Below are positions 7,008-14,371 of a DNA stretch of 26,153 nucleotides, piece after piece (the first letter of the stretch is position 1; every line of letters begins with the position of its first letter). The notes beneath the pieces are model-generated. The model saw nothing but the letters and a program-made list of their open reading frames with translations. It was not told the origin of the DNA and ran no database searches. Origin of the DNA: a virus. The translations under genes were made by a program, and so were the position numbers. The stretch lies in IMG/VR virus record IMGVR_UViG_3300044712_002647, positions 1 through 26,153 of that record. The stretch is one strand, 5' to 3'.

Positions 7008-9014
7008 ATGGGTGAGACTATCGACTTCAAAACCAAGTTGAACGCAGTTGATATAACGGATCATATAGATCTGGGCTCCTCACCAATCCCCGAGATCACC
7101 AGCGCACTGAATGAACAACTGGATACGCTGACGATCAAAGTGAAGGATGGGGACGCGCTGGATATCCACGACTGGCAGGAGATCCAAGTGCTGGATGGCA
7201 CTGAGCCGGTCTTTGGCGGGTATGTTCTGACACCCGACCGTGAAGCCGGCACGGACCTCACCAAAAATGATTATCCGCTGGGGGCGTCTGACTACGCAGC
7301 GTATTTTGAAAAGGTTTTCGTTCAAAAGGAATTTGTCGACAAGACCGACGCTGAGATCATTGCGGAGGTCTTTGCGGATTCTGCAGACCTGGCTGGCTTC
7401 GACGGGACCACCTATGTTACTGCCATTCAGACCATCCCAAGAGTTGTTTTCAACAGGAAGAGCGTGCGCGAGGTCCTCAACTGGCTTGCGAACCAAAGCG
7501 GCGGGTACTGGTACTGTGATTACGAGAAAAAACTGCATTACTTTGGCGTCAGTGAATTCCGGGCGCCGTTCGATATTACCAATGACCCGCTGGACGCGGC
7601 CAAGAAGCTTGCCGAGGGCGTAAAAGTGGATGTGAACGGCGCCGGGGTGGTGAACGTGGTGGAGGTGGTGGGGGGAAATGCCCTCTCGGCAGATACAACC
7701 TTCCCATTCACCCGGGTTGGCTATTCCACCGATCTCTTTCTGAACAAGCGCTTGGCGCCGTGGGCGGCTGAGTCGAAGATCATCGTGAGAAGGAACGACG
7801 GCGGTCCGACCACCAACCTGCTGGCAAATCCATCCTTCGAGGTCAACATCACGGACGGCTGGACCCAATCACAGGAGGGGAGTGGGGCGGCCTGGGCGCA
7901 GGACGCAACAAAATTCAGCCAGGGCACGAAGAGTGCGAAGATCACAGCCGGCACGGGGATAAGCAAGTTGTTGAGCGCGAACATCAGCCTGGCACCTGGC
8001 GAGGCGCTGAGCGTGCAGGCCATGGCCTTCACGGCCACGCTGGGGATGGGGAGCGTTGTCATCTACGACACGAGCAATCTGGTGGTGCTGGCTGAGACGG
8101 TAAGCCGAAAAACGAGCACCTGGGAACGGTTGACAGCCACATTTATCAACGAAACCTCTGCATCGATGACACTGCGCCTTGAGCTACGGAACAAAGCCAC
8201 TGACTCCGCTCTGGCGGTCTACTTTGATGCTGCGCAAGCTGAAAAGCTGGCCTGGCCGAGCGCGTATTGTGACGGCAGCCTGGGCACCGGGTATGCCTGG
8301 AGCGGGACGGCCAATAACTCAACCTCAACACGGGTGAACATGCCAGTGTGGAGGACCCTGACCGTGAAGACCGGCAACAATGACACGCTGGAAGGGCGAG
8401 ATGAGGTGCTTTATTACGAGAGCGAGTCAAAGCTTGAGCAGGAAACCTACTGGCCAACGCTGAGCGATGCAATCGAAGTGGACGGCCGGGAAGAGACGCC
8501 GGTGAGAGTGGTGGTGAGAAACTACGCCAGCTACAGCCATTACGGCAAGTGGTTCAAGAAGGTCATTTTTGACACTGCCATCATCGATACCGAGGTGGCA
8601 AGGATGCGAGCGGCCACTATCCTGGCGCAGGATGCGTATGCCAGCGAGACGATCAGCTTTACCGTGCATGAGGCTGGTTTGAGGGCTGGGCAAACCCAGA
8701 ACGTATATCTACCTCAACGCGGGGTGAACGGAGATTACCTGATCAAGTCAGTGAAGACCTCCATCAGCGTGGGTGGGTATGTGACCTCGAAGGTGGAGCT
8801 GGGCGCAGCCGATGCTGGGCTGGTGAGCCTGCTGCTGAAGTTGAAGCTGGCCACGAGTACCACGAACCTGAGCAATGACGAGTTGATGGATCAGGTGCTT
8901 GACTTCAAGGATTCATTCACAGTATCTGATGATGATGTACTGATCACCGGAACAAGCGGGCCGTATCTGTGGGATGTGGCCAAGTGGGACTATTCGAAGT
9001 ACGGGGAGGAGTGA
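7008..9014 (+). CDS. Tail hub / baseplate protein with inserted carbohydrate-binding-like domain
   Basis: 668 aa. Residues ~1-260 resemble phage tail-hub proteins (gp27/XkdQ-like): the early DITDHIDLGSSPIPEITSALNEQ strand, IQVLDGTEPVFGGYVL, then RKSVREVLNWLANQSGGYWYCDYEKKLHYF, a common hub motif for building the tail-tip ring. Residues ~270-440 look inserted: TNLLANPSFEVNITDGWTQ starts a CBM4/9-like jelly-roll module, ending with SAYCDGSLGTGYAWSGTANNS. The hub fold resumes afterwards (DTEVARMRAATILAQDAYA, LRAGQTQNVYLPQRGVNGDYLIKSV). The start follows a GGGGAGG ribosome-binding site and lies 3 bp after the tape measure gene. Surface sugar binding is inferred. Confidence 0.75.
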   Translation: MGETIDFKTKLNAVDITDHIDLGSSPIPEITSALNEQLDTLTIKVKDGDALDIHDWQEIQVLDGTEPVFGGYVLTPDREAGTDLTKNDYPLGASDYAAYFEKVFVQKEFVDKTDAEIIAEVFADSADLAGFDGTTYVTAIQTIPRVVFNRKSVREVLNWLANQSGGYWYCDYEKKLHYFGVSEFRAPFDITNDPLDAAKKLAEGVKVDVNGAGVVNVVEVVGGNALSADTTFPFTRVGYSTDLFLNKRLAPWAAESKIIVRRNDGGPTTNLLANPSFEVNITDGWTQSQEGSGAAWAQDATKFSQGTKSAKITAGTGISKLLSANISLAPGEALSVQAMAFTATLGMGSVVIYDTSNLVVLAETVSRKTSTWERLTATFINETSASMTLRLELRNKATDSALAVYFDAAQAEKLAWPSAYCDGSLGTGYAWSGTANNSTSTRVNMPVWRTLTVKTGNNDTLEGRDEVLYYESESKLEQETYWPTLSDAIEVDGREETPVRVVVRNYASYSHYGKWFKKVIFDTAIIDTEVARMRAATILAQDAYASETISFTVHEAGLRAGQTQNVYLPQRGVNGDYLIKSVKTSISVGGYVTSKVELGAADAGLVSLLLKLKLATSTTNLSNDELMDQVLDFKDSFTVSDDDVLITGTSGPYLWDVAKWDYSKYGEE

Positions 9015-9021
9015 GAAAGCA

Positions 9022-9558
9022 ATGAAAGTTCTATCGGTAAAGAATCGTCTAGTACCCTCCGGGAAGGTTGAATTGTGCGGGTGGGAGCCTGGGGTGATCG
9101 GGGGGATGCTGGCCAGGGGTATGACTCTGCATGACGCGATCGAGGAAGCGAAGGCTGCCGGCTGCCTGCGGCGGGAGGTAAAGGTGAAGAACCTGGTCAC
9201 CACCGTTGGCAGGCAGTTCATCGCGAGGAGAATCACCGGGCAGGAGACCGTCGGCCTGCAGTACGCAGCAATCGGGACCGGGACGACTGCACCAGCCATC
9301 AGCGATACAACGCTGGTGAGTGAATCCCTGCGCAAGGTACTGACCGAATGTTACCAGGGAGATGTGTACTTCTACAGCAGCGTCTACCTTCTGGCCTCAG
9401 AGTGTTCGTTCCATATCAAGGAGGGGGGGCTTTTTGGGGGTGTACTGGCCACGGCCACTGCCGGCAGCGGATCTATGCTGTGCCGGTTCCTTGTGGATTG
9501 TGACAACAGCGTTGATCAGGAGGACCTGACGATGCAGCACACCGGGGAGATTGGATAA
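9022..9558 (+). CDS. Putative tail-tip/fibre protein
   Basis: 178 aa from the ATG at 9022, preferred over an upstream in-frame ATG at 8974 that lies inside the hub gene; GGGGAGGAGTGAG precedes it. Residues 60-110 (TTVGRQFIARRITG, then LQYAAIGTGTTAPAISDTTLVSE) follow a pattern seen in phage tail fibre and receptor-binding-region proteins. The C-terminal half is beta-rich and glycine-rich. It stands downstream of the hub, where tail-tip proteins are encoded. The exact role is unknown. Confidence 0.55.
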   Translation: MKVLSVKNRLVPSGKVELCGWEPGVIGGMLARGMTLHDAIEEAKAAGCLRREVKVKNLVTTVGRQFIARRITGQETVGLQYAAIGTGTTAPAISDTTLVSESLRKVLTECYQGDVYFYSSVYLLASECSFHIKEGGLFGGVLATATAGSGSMLCRFLVDCDNSVDQEDLTMQHTGEIG

Positions 9559-9574
9559 AGAAGGAAGGTAAATA

Positions 9575-10255
9575 ATGGTAGTCGCAATTTCACCCAATCA
9601 AGATATCAAGAGCGGGGAGGTAAAGGGGCTGGCTAATGTAGCGAACGCGAGTGCCGTCCTGACACCGAACACGGGGTACCAGACGCTTGTGGCTGCGCCA
9701 ACGACAGGATGCAAGCGAGTTAATCAGATCATGATGAAGAACATCGATGCATCGGTGGGTGCAGATTTCTTCATCAAGATCGTGCGATCGGCCACAGACT
9801 ATACGGTCATCAAGATCTACCTGGCTGCCGGAGAGAAGCTGCTGCTGGAGTTTCCTTTCATCCTGAGTACAACCACGAGCATCGAAGCCAAGGTGAGCGC
9901 GAGCTGCACGGCAAGGTTCATCGCATCGTGGGTCGTTTTTCCGGGTGGAATGGGTTTGACCACATTCACGGGGACAAGCTGGGCTGACGTTCTGACCGTG
10001 CCTACAGCCGAGGCGTACAGCCTGCTAGGGATGGTGATCACAAACACGGATACATCAACCCAAACCATCTCGGTGCAGGTGATCGATGGGTCATCGAACG
10101 TGATCCATTCGGACAGCCGATTGATGGGACCGGGATCCAATTGGGTATCCGGGTTCAACCTGGTGCTGAGCGCCGGGTACAAGGTGCAAGTGAAGCACGG
10201 TGCGGCCAGCAAGACCGGAGCTGCCGCAGTGAGTTATCTACCGGTCCCGGCTTAA
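9575..10255 (+). CDS. Putative virion-associated protein, beta-rich
   Basis: 226 aa, dominated by beta-strand-forming Thr/Ser/Val sequence with repeated segments of the kind SAVLTPNTGYQTLVAAPTTGCKRV and SWADVLTVPTAEAYSLLGMVITNTDTSTQTISVQVIDGSSNV. The two halves (residues ~25-120 and ~125-226) look like two copies of the same beta fold: each begins with a T-x-W/Y motif and has a later NxD/NTD turn. AAGGAAGG precedes the ATG. It belongs to the tail-tip cluster. No family is recognised with certainty. Confidence 0.55.
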   Translation: MVVAISPNQDIKSGEVKGLANVANASAVLTPNTGYQTLVAAPTTGCKRVNQIMMKNIDASVGADFFIKIVRSATDYTVIKIYLAAGEKLLLEFPFILSTTTSIEAKVSASCTARFIASWVVFPGGMGLTTFTGTSWADVLTVPTAEAYSLLGMVITNTDTSTQTISVQVIDGSSNVIHSDSRLMGPGSNWVSGFNLVLSAGYKVQVKHGAASKTGAAAVSYLPVPA

Positions 10256-10265
10256 GGAGAAAAAG

Positions 10266-11015
10266 ATGAACCTATCAATCTATTATGACCCGGTTTATTT
10301 TGATGCCGGATGGGCTTTTCATCATTTGGTAAGCAGAATTGTAGGCGCGGTATTTTCCGGGGTAGTCAACACCATCCGCCACTGGGTAAAGGTGCTGGAC
10401 TTTCTGATCGATCCAAAGGGGATCAGGATCGAGAATACCTGGTCGAATTACGGGACGGGAACCTCGGTCTCGGTGGCGGTGACGCCGGCAACGGTGACGA
10501 ACTGCTACATGGTGGCTGTGGTCTCGGCTGATAACACTGTGACCTCGATCACTTCTCCACTTCTGCAGGGTTCCACTCCATCAACGCTGGTGACGGTCGG
10601 CAACAGCCCACGAAGCGCGATCTATGGAACAACCAGCTACTCGACCACGGCCGGCACGTTCACCTGTACGCTGAGCGGATCGTGTAACTGGCGCTGTGCG
10701 GTGTATCAACTCTCGGGCGTGGATCAGACCACACCGACGACCAGCACGGGATCGGTAGCGCCGACTCAGACTTCGCCTATGTCGGTGACTCTGACGACGG
10801 TCGATTATGGTATCACGATCGATGTTGTGACGACCATGTCGGCCAGCTCCTACCCAGCTGTTCAGAACAGCCAAACAACGATCACACTCAATGGAAAGGT
10901 ATTTACCGGATATCTGTTGACGCCAACGGTCACCTCACAGGCGGTGGGGTACTCGCATTACGATTCGGGTACCAACTATGCGACGATGGCAGCGGTGGCG
11001 ATCAATCCGGCATAA
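10266..11015 (+). CDS. Putative tail adhesin-like protein
   Basis: 249 aa. The N-terminus (residues ~1-55) is aromatic and hydrophobic (IYYDPVYFDAGWAFHHLVSRIVGAVFSGVVNTIRHW) and may anchor the protein in the tail tip. From residue ~60 on the sequence is almost entirely Thr/Ser/Val/Gly beta-strand material, ending HYDSGTNYATMAAVAINPA, which resembles phage proteins that display a single beta-sandwich domain. AAGGAG lies upstream of the ATG. It sits 10 bp after the previous gene and 20 bp before the glycosidase-like gene. Receptor binding is a guess from location and composition. Confidence 0.5.
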   Translation: MNLSIYYDPVYFDAGWAFHHLVSRIVGAVFSGVVNTIRHWVKVLDFLIDPKGIRIENTWSNYGTGTSVSVAVTPATVTNCYMVAVVSADNTVTSITSPLLQGSTPSTLVTVGNSPRSAIYGTTSYSTTAGTFTCTLSGSCNWRCAVYQLSGVDQTTPTTSTGSVAPTQTSPMSVTLTTVDYGITIDVVTTMSASSYPAVQNSQTTITLNGKVFTGYLLTPTVTSQAVGYSHYDSGTNYATMAAVAINPA

Positions 11016-11035
11016 GGTTGCCAAAGGAGAAGGAA

Positions 11036-11965
11036 GTGAGAAACATTTTTTCTGGCATGGGAATGTTGATGTGGAATGTATACAAGTGTGTTGGAGGGCT
11101 GGACCCGAAAAGTGATGGGGCACGGGAGCACATTCTGAGCGCGATGAAGACGGCGGGATTGCGCTGGGCTGCTCCGAAGGTCTCAGACGGGATCTATCCC
11201 TACAACCGTGATGGAAACACCTACAAAGGCGAAGATCTGATCCTGCCGGCGATCTACGAAGCCTTGGCTGCGGCCGGGCTGCCCAAAATCGGTTGGCAGT
11301 ACATCTATGGGCATGATCCAAAAAAGGAAGCCGAGGTGGCAGCCGAACAGATCAAGAAGTATGACCTGGATGGCTTTATCATCGATGCCGAGAGCGAGTA
11401 TAAAAAAGCCAGCAAGGCTAATGCAGCAAGCATCTACATGAAACGGCTGCTGAGCCTGGCGCCGAACACACCGCTGGCTTTGTGTTCTTACCGGTTCCCT
11501 GTTTTTCACCCGTCACTGCCCTGGGCAACCTTCCTTGGGTTCATGAGCGCTGAGCATGGGGACGTGCACATGCCCCAGATGTACTGGGAGGGTGATATCA
11601 GCCCCACAGCGCCGCAGCTGCAACTCACGCGGTGCATGAGCGAGCTGAAGAAGCTGAAGGACCTGCCGGTCTTCCCGGTTGGGCCTCTTTACGGAGCGAA
11701 CGGGTGGTACCCGTCAACGGTGCAGATCGCTCAGTTCTCGCGGGAAGCAAAGGCTGATGGGTGCAGCGGGATCAGTTGGTGGTCGTGGGACGCGCTGGTG
11801 TCAACGGATGCGGTGAGGCCGGGGCCAGGGAAGCGCGGGTGGTGGCAAACCCTCATCGATGAATCAGGGGACTGGGGGGTGGATACACCGGCCGAGGAGG
11901 CTGAACCCACTGACGCTGAGAAGCTGCAGATCCTGTGGGAGGAATACCAGGAACGCCGTAAGTAA
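11036..11965 (+). CDS. TIM-barrel glycoside hydrolase-like protein, candidate lysin or tail glycosidase
   Basis: 309 aa from the GTG at 11036, which has AGGAG six bases upstream; a TTG at 11018 is in frame but has no ribosome-binding site. The chain shows alternating strands and helices: LRWAAPKVSDG, GLPKIGWQYIYGHDPKKEAEVAAEQIKKYDLDGFIIDAESEY, TPLALCSYRF, VHMPQMYW, CSGISWWSWDAL. The DAE at about residues 117-119, at a strand end, resembles the D-x-E catalytic pair of GH25-type muramidases and related TIM-barrel hydrolases. The last ~40 residues are an acidic helical tail. As the last gene of the late operon it could degrade cell-wall glycan during lysis or entry. No holin-like gene is seen beside it. 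Confidence 0.6.
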   Translation: MRNIFSGMGMLMWNVYKCVGGLDPKSDGAREHILSAMKTAGLRWAAPKVSDGIYPYNRDGNTYKGEDLILPAIYEALAAAGLPKIGWQYIYGHDPKKEAEVAAEQIKKYDLDGFIIDAESEYKKASKANAASIYMKRLLSLAPNTPLALCSYRFPVFHPSLPWATFLGFMSAEHGDVHMPQMYWEGDISPTAPQLQLTRCMSELKKLKDLPVFPVGPLYGANGWYPSTVQIAQFSREAKADGCSGISWWSWDALVSTDAVRPGPGKRGWWQTLIDESGDWGVDTPAEEAEPTDAEKLQILWEEYQERRK

Positions 11966-11968
11966 ATT

Positions 11969-11999
11969 GGAGAGACCGCCGGAAGGCGGTCTCTCTTTC
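11969..11999 (+). terminator. Terminator of the late operon
   Basis: Stem GAGAGACCGCC (11970-11980) with GGCGGTCTCTC (11985-11995), 11 bp perfect, GGAA tetraloop of the GNRA type, followed by a short TTTC. It lies 4 bp after the glycosidase-like gene and ends the plus-strand late block. Confidence 0.75.
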
Positions 12000-12050
12000 A
12001 GGGAATGATGAGTGCGAAGGAAATATTAATCAAGGAAGCCCTTCCCCTGG

Positions 12051-12362
12051 TCAACCTAAATCATCACAGGCTGAAGTATCGTTGGTCGACTTGAGGTATT
12101 GTTTCCCCTTCACTTTCAAGGTCAAAATGGGTCGCAGGCGGGAGTAACGCATCTCTTCTGACAGGCTGGAGCGATTGACCGCCTTGTTCTCGCGCATCAG
12201 GTAGATCCTGAGCCCATTCTCGGCAGCTGATAGTAAATACTCGCGATTGACAATATGGGTCTGCTGCGCATTGGCCTGACCCCGATCCAGGATCATGATA
12301 TTCTGCAGCAGCTCGCCAGCAGGATCGTAACTGAATGAAAGCACACCGATATCGAATTCCAT
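12051..12362 (-). CDS. Small hypothetical protein
   Basis: 103 aa. A strong ribosome-binding site (AAGGAGAG, read on the minus strand just right of 12362) supports this frame over an overlapping alternative frame (12064-12378). The N-terminal half is strand-rich (FDIGVLSFSYDPAGELLQNIMILDRG) and the middle is basic (YLMRENKAVNRSSLSEEMRYSRLRP). It faces away from the methyltransferase gene, with which it shares a 68-bp divergent promoter region. No family is recognised. Confidence 0.6.
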   Translation of the reverse strand: MEFDIGVLSFSYDPAGELLQNIMILDRGQANAQQTHIVNREYLLSAAENGLRIYLMRENKAVNRSSLSEEMRYSRLRPILTLKVKGKQYLKSTNDTSACDDLG

Positions 12363-12371
12363 TTTCTCTCC

Positions 12372-12399
12372 TTGACAATGCGAGTTACAATATTATAGA
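12372..12399 (+). promoter_or_regulatory. Divergent promoter pair between 12362 and 12431
   Basis: On the plus strand TTGACA (12372-12377) is followed after 16 bp by TATAGA (12394-12399), a good sigma70-type promoter reading toward the methyltransferase. On the minus strand the consensus -10 TATAAT lies at 12392-12397, overlapping it and reading toward the small gene at 12051, with only a weak -35. The two -10 boxes share bases, so the promoters should be mutually exclusive. Confidence 0.6.
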
Positions 12400-12430
12400 T
12401 TATTTGTTCTAATATTGGTAGAGGTGAAAA

Positions 12431-13078
12431 ATGGAAACCATCGGGGGTGCGACTTTGTACCAGGGGGATTGCCTGGAGATCATGCCGACGCTGGCTGCCG
12501 GAAGTATAGACCTGGTGCTGGCAGATCTGCCTTATGGGGTGACGGCCTGTGAGTGGGACAAGATCCTGCCATTCGAACGATTGTGGCCAGAATATGAGCG
12601 GCTGCTCAAGCCGGCAGGGTCCGTGGTGCTGACGGCCAGTCAGCCTTTCACGACCAAGTTGATCAACTCGAAGCCGGAATGGTTCAGGTACGAGCTGGTG
12701 TGGAAGAAGAACACGGTGACGGGGTTCCTGAACGCAAAAAAGCAGCCGCTGCGCAATCACGAGAATGTGTTGGTGTTCTCGCCGGCGAAGACCGGGAAGA
12801 TGGTCTACCATCCCCAGGGGTTGATCACGGTGGACCGGTGGAAGAAGACGTCAAAGGCGCGGATCTACGGCCGGCAGGCGACCGGGGAAAAGAAGCACGT
12901 GGCCTGGACGAACTATCCTCGGTCGGTGTTGGAATTCAATTCTGAGGTGGACCGGCACCATCCGAGCCAGAAGCCGGTGGTGCTGATGGCGTATCTGATC
13001 CAAACGTTCAGCGATCCGGGCGGGGTGGTGCTGGATAACACGATGGGAAGCGGGTCCACGGGGGTGGCGGCGCTGTAG
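12431..13078 (+). CDS. DNA N4/N6 methyltransferase, truncated by an in-frame TAG
   Basis: 215 aa as read. The family transfers a methyl group from AdoMet to adenine or cytosine in DNA. Motif IV is DLPYG at about residues 33-37, and motif I follows near the C-terminus (DNTMGSGSTGVAAL, about residues 202-215), the order of beta-class N6_N4_Mtase enzymes. The frame stops at TAG (13076) exactly after GVAAL, whereas homologues continue with G-R-x-F-x-G-x-E and an A-x-x-R-I helix. Those residues are still present in frame after the stop. GAGGTG and a good promoter precede the ATG. The truncated protein lacks part of the AdoMet-binding region, so it is probably inactive unless the TAG is read through. 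Other genes here use TAG as a normal stop. Confidence 0.8.
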   Translation: METIGGATLYQGDCLEIMPTLAAGSIDLVLADLPYGVTACEWDKILPFERLWPEYERLLKPAGSVVLTASQPFTTKLINSKPEWFRYELVWKKNTVTGFLNAKKQPLRNHENVLVFSPAKTGKMVYHPQGLITVDRWKKTSKARIYGRQATGEKKHVAWTNYPRSVLEFNSEVDRHHPSQKPVVLMAYLIQTFSDPGGVVLDNTMGSGSTGVAAL

Positions 13079-13174
13079 GTGGGTCGGCGGTTTGTAGGGA
13101 TGGAGAATGACGAGGGGTACTATCGGGTGGCGAGGGAGAGGATCGCGCGCCTGGTCGATGGTGGTGATAATTGA
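13079..13174 (+). pseudogene. C-terminal remnant of the methyltransferase after the in-frame TAG
   Basis: In frame with the upstream methyltransferase, this stretch reads VGRRFVGMENDEGYYRVARE then RIARLVDGGDN and ends at TGA (13172-13174). It matches the expected end of the family (R-x-F-x-G-x-E, Y, A-x-x-R-I). There is no start codon with a ribosome-binding site, so it can only be made by readthrough. The whole reading frame would encode about 247 residues. Confidence 0.75.
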
Positions 13175-13187
13175 GGTTATGGAAACC

Positions 13188-13213
13188 AAAAAGACCCCGT
13201 TTGGAGTCTTTTT
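13188..13213. terminator. Bidirectional intrinsic terminator
   Basis: AAAAAGAC (13188-13195) pairs with GTCTTTTT (13206-13213), with further C-G pairs inside after one mismatch. The plus-strand read ends in TTTTT after the methyltransferase remnant, and the minus-strand read also ends in TTTTT, so it can end transcription from both sides. Confidence 0.75.
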
Positions 13214-13301
13214 GACAGTCGCCACGAAGGAATTGCATTCTCCCATCGTGGAGGCCACCTTGCGGTGGACTTGATTTCTGATGCTTTCGCAGAGCAGAGA
13301 C
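13188..13301 (-). ncRNA. Candidate small RNA (~114 nt)
   Basis: The minus strand has TTGACA (13336-13331), exactly 17 bp, then TATACT (13313-13308), a near-perfect sigma70-type promoter with a predicted start near 13301. Transcription would end at the intrinsic terminator at 13188. No reading frame with a usable start fits inside. The RNA would form a CCACC/GGTGG hairpin (13255-13268) and a longer stem, CCACGA/TCGTGG (13222-13227 with 13246-13251), extended by an inner GAAT/ATTC pair, then the terminator stem. Its target and function are unknown; it lies just downstream of the toxin gene on the same strand. Confidence 0.55.
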
Positions 13302-13307
13302 AACCTC

Positions 13308-13336
13308 AGTATATATAATTATTTATTTATTGTCAA
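13308..13336 (-). promoter_or_regulatory. Promoter of the candidate small RNA
   Basis: Minus strand TTGACA, 17-bp AT-only spacer, TATACT. The spacer contains no G or C. It is among the best promoter matches in the window and points away from the toxin-antitoxin genes toward the 114-nt stretch that ends at the terminator. Confidence 0.7.
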
Positions 13337-13338
13337 TA

Positions 13339-13362
13339 TGCACTACGATGCATCATCGTGCA
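13339..13362. promoter_or_regulatory. Imperfect 24-bp dyad upstream of the small RNA promoter
   Basis: TGCAC...GATGCATC...GTGCA: outer arms TGCAC/GTGCA and a perfect 8-bp centre, separated by three bases each side that pair only partly. It abuts the -35 box at 13331-13336 and follows the toxin stop codon (13377). It could be an operator for the small RNA or the end signal of the toxin mRNA. Confidence 0.4.
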
Positions 13363-13376
13363 CCAAGGTACATTGT

Positions 13377-13790
13377 TCAGGGTAATTTCATTATTCCAAT
13401 CCCAGCCATGATGCATTTCTGTACCTTTGCCAATTGGTCTGCAGCGAGGACTCTGTTATCATAAATCCTCTTGCCTAGTCGATCCTTCCCATTGAAGGGG
13501 AGACAAAATCTATCGAAAGACAAGGCATAGATCATATCTCCTTTGACCCAATGGAACGGGGAATCATAAGGAGCCGGCAGAGGTGGATCCAGAACCAGTT
13601 TATAGTGCATGGGCAAAATCACCGAAGGTTCAGTGGTGCTCAGCGGAACCACGGTACATATATTGGGCCGTGAAGCGATTGGCTTAGAGACCACAATGAC
13701 AGGACGCCTCTTTGTCATTTCAGGTTCATGAAAACCTGAGAAATCACAAATCAGGATAGCTCCGATTGCAGGATGAAAATGGATTGTCAT
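13377..13790 (-). CDS. PemK/MazF-family toxin (type II toxin-antitoxin)
   Basis: 137 aa. The family are ribosome-independent or -dependent mRNA interferases with an SH3-like barrel. Signature features: HPAIGAILICDFSGF (residues ~6-20), then TKRRPVIVVS (the conserved R-R-P-V-x-V-x-S strand), NICTVVPLSTTEP, the WVKGDMIYALSFDRF strand-turn, and a final GKRIYDNRVLAADQLAKVQ helix region. The start overlaps the antitoxin stop by 4 bp (ATGA, 13787-13790), the usual coupling for such pairs. It is longer than E. coli MazF (~111 aa). In a prophage it could support maintenance or abort infection by other phages. Confidence 0.8.
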   Translation of the reverse strand: MTIHFHPAIGAILICDFSGFHEPEMTKRRPVIVVSKPIASRPNICTVVPLSTTEPSVILPMHYKLVLDPPLPAPYDSPFHWVKGDMIYALSFDRFCLPFNGKDRLGKRIYDNRVLAADQLAKVQKCIMAGIGIMKLP

Positions 13791-13987
13791 TTACCGTTGA
13801 ATTCTTTCTTCTCTCGAGCAATGGCCTCGGCCACCTTCTCTTTTTCCTTGAAAACAGCTTCATAGAGGCTGTACCCGGAGCCTGAGCCGGCAATTCCAAG
13901 ATCCTCAGCCATTTTTACGACTGCAGCTTTCAATTCGTCGTAAGACACATCTTTAAGTGATCGATATGGAGGTTTGTTTGAACTCAT
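13787..13987 (-). CDS. Antitoxin partner of the PemK/MazF-like toxin
   Basis: 66 aa from the ATG at 13987, which has AAGAGGAAG upstream on the minus strand; an upstream in-frame ATG at 14017 lies inside the DUF3892 gene and lacks a site. The sequence SLKDVSYDELKAAVVKMAEDLGI is helical, and the C-terminal half (AVFKEKEKVAEAIAREKKEF) is a charged helix that could wrap the toxin. No classical AbrB or RHH DNA-binding motif is obvious. The antitoxin role is inferred from the 4-bp overlap and toxin-proximal order. Confidence 0.6.
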   Translation of the reverse strand: MSSNKPPYRSLKDVSYDELKAAVVKMAEDLGIAGSGSGYSLYEAVFKEKEKVAEAIAREKKEFNGK

Positions 13988-14001
13988 TCTTCCTCTTTGA
14001 A

Positions 14002-14295
14002 TTATATTCTCGGGCATTCAGGTAGACTCAAAAGATTGTTGGGCACGTTACCGTCAGCAACCGTTTTCAGGTATTTGTGGCCGTTTTCAGTCTTGGCAAT
14101 AATGACATCTGTCGAAACCCCATTGACCATAACAAAGAATGCCCATTTACCCGCTTCTATCCCACTAATTGCCTCGTCCAATGTAATTTTCCACTTTGAT
14201 CCACTTGGATTCAACCCGCCGATATGGGTAATCCTTTCCCAATACGCATCGCGATCGATTTTGTTGATACATCCGACCCTAACTCTATCAGCCAT
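14002..14295 (-). CDS. DUF3892-family protein
   Basis: 97 aa. The core ERITHIGGLNPSGSKWKI, the EEAI-like DEAISGIEAGKW, the strand FFVMVNGVSTDVIIAKTENGHKYLKTVADG, and the ending PNNLLSLPEC are the conserved features of DUF3892, whose function is unknown. AGGAGG precedes the ATG. It lies 14 bp upstream of the antitoxin on the same strand, so the three genes are likely one operon. The parS-like palindrome lies 20-40 bp upstream of its start. Confidence 0.85.
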   Translation of the reverse strand: MADRVRVGCINKIDRDAYWERITHIGGLNPSGSKWKITLDEAISGIEAGKWAFFVMVNGVSTDVIIAKTENGHKYLKTVADGNVPNNLLSLPECPRI

Positions 14296-14315
14296 TCTTT
14301 CCTCCTAATCTCAAT

Positions 14316-14340
14316 CCGTTTCTGTAGAAACGGTTAACCG
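14316..14340. promoter_or_regulatory. Twin palindromes in the divergent region before DUF3892
   Basis: CCGTTTCTGTAGAAACGG (14316-14333) is an 18-bp palindrome apart from its two central bases, and CGGTTAACCG (14331-14340) is a perfect 10-bp palindrome overlapping it. They lie between the divergent starts of the DUF3892 gene (14295, -) and a small gene (14372, +). The 14-bp core GTTTCTGTAGAAAC recurs elsewhere in the window. Confidence 0.55.
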
Positions 14341-14371
14341 ATTGATGATTTCAACCAGTAAAGGAGATCAA

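Noticed and set aside
7080-7868. 262-residue minus-strand frame across the tail hub gene
   Set aside because: Antisense shadow of a conserved coding frame in a GC-rich region.
12431-13174. General TAG recoding as in some phages with altered code
   Set aside because: The connector, thermonuclease, repressor, first early gene and SSB all end normally with TAG, so it acts as stop in this genome.
13008-13238. 76-residue minus-strand frame with GGGAG before its ATG inside the small RNA
   Set aside because: It runs through the intrinsic terminator and then into methyltransferase antisense; composition is His/Pro/Ser-rich shadow sequence.
12851-13303. 150-residue minus-strand frame beginning at the small RNA start
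   Set aside because: Starts with TTG at the transcription start, has no ribosome-binding site, and is mostly the antisense of the methyltransferase; the terminator at 13188-13213 would cut its mRNA.
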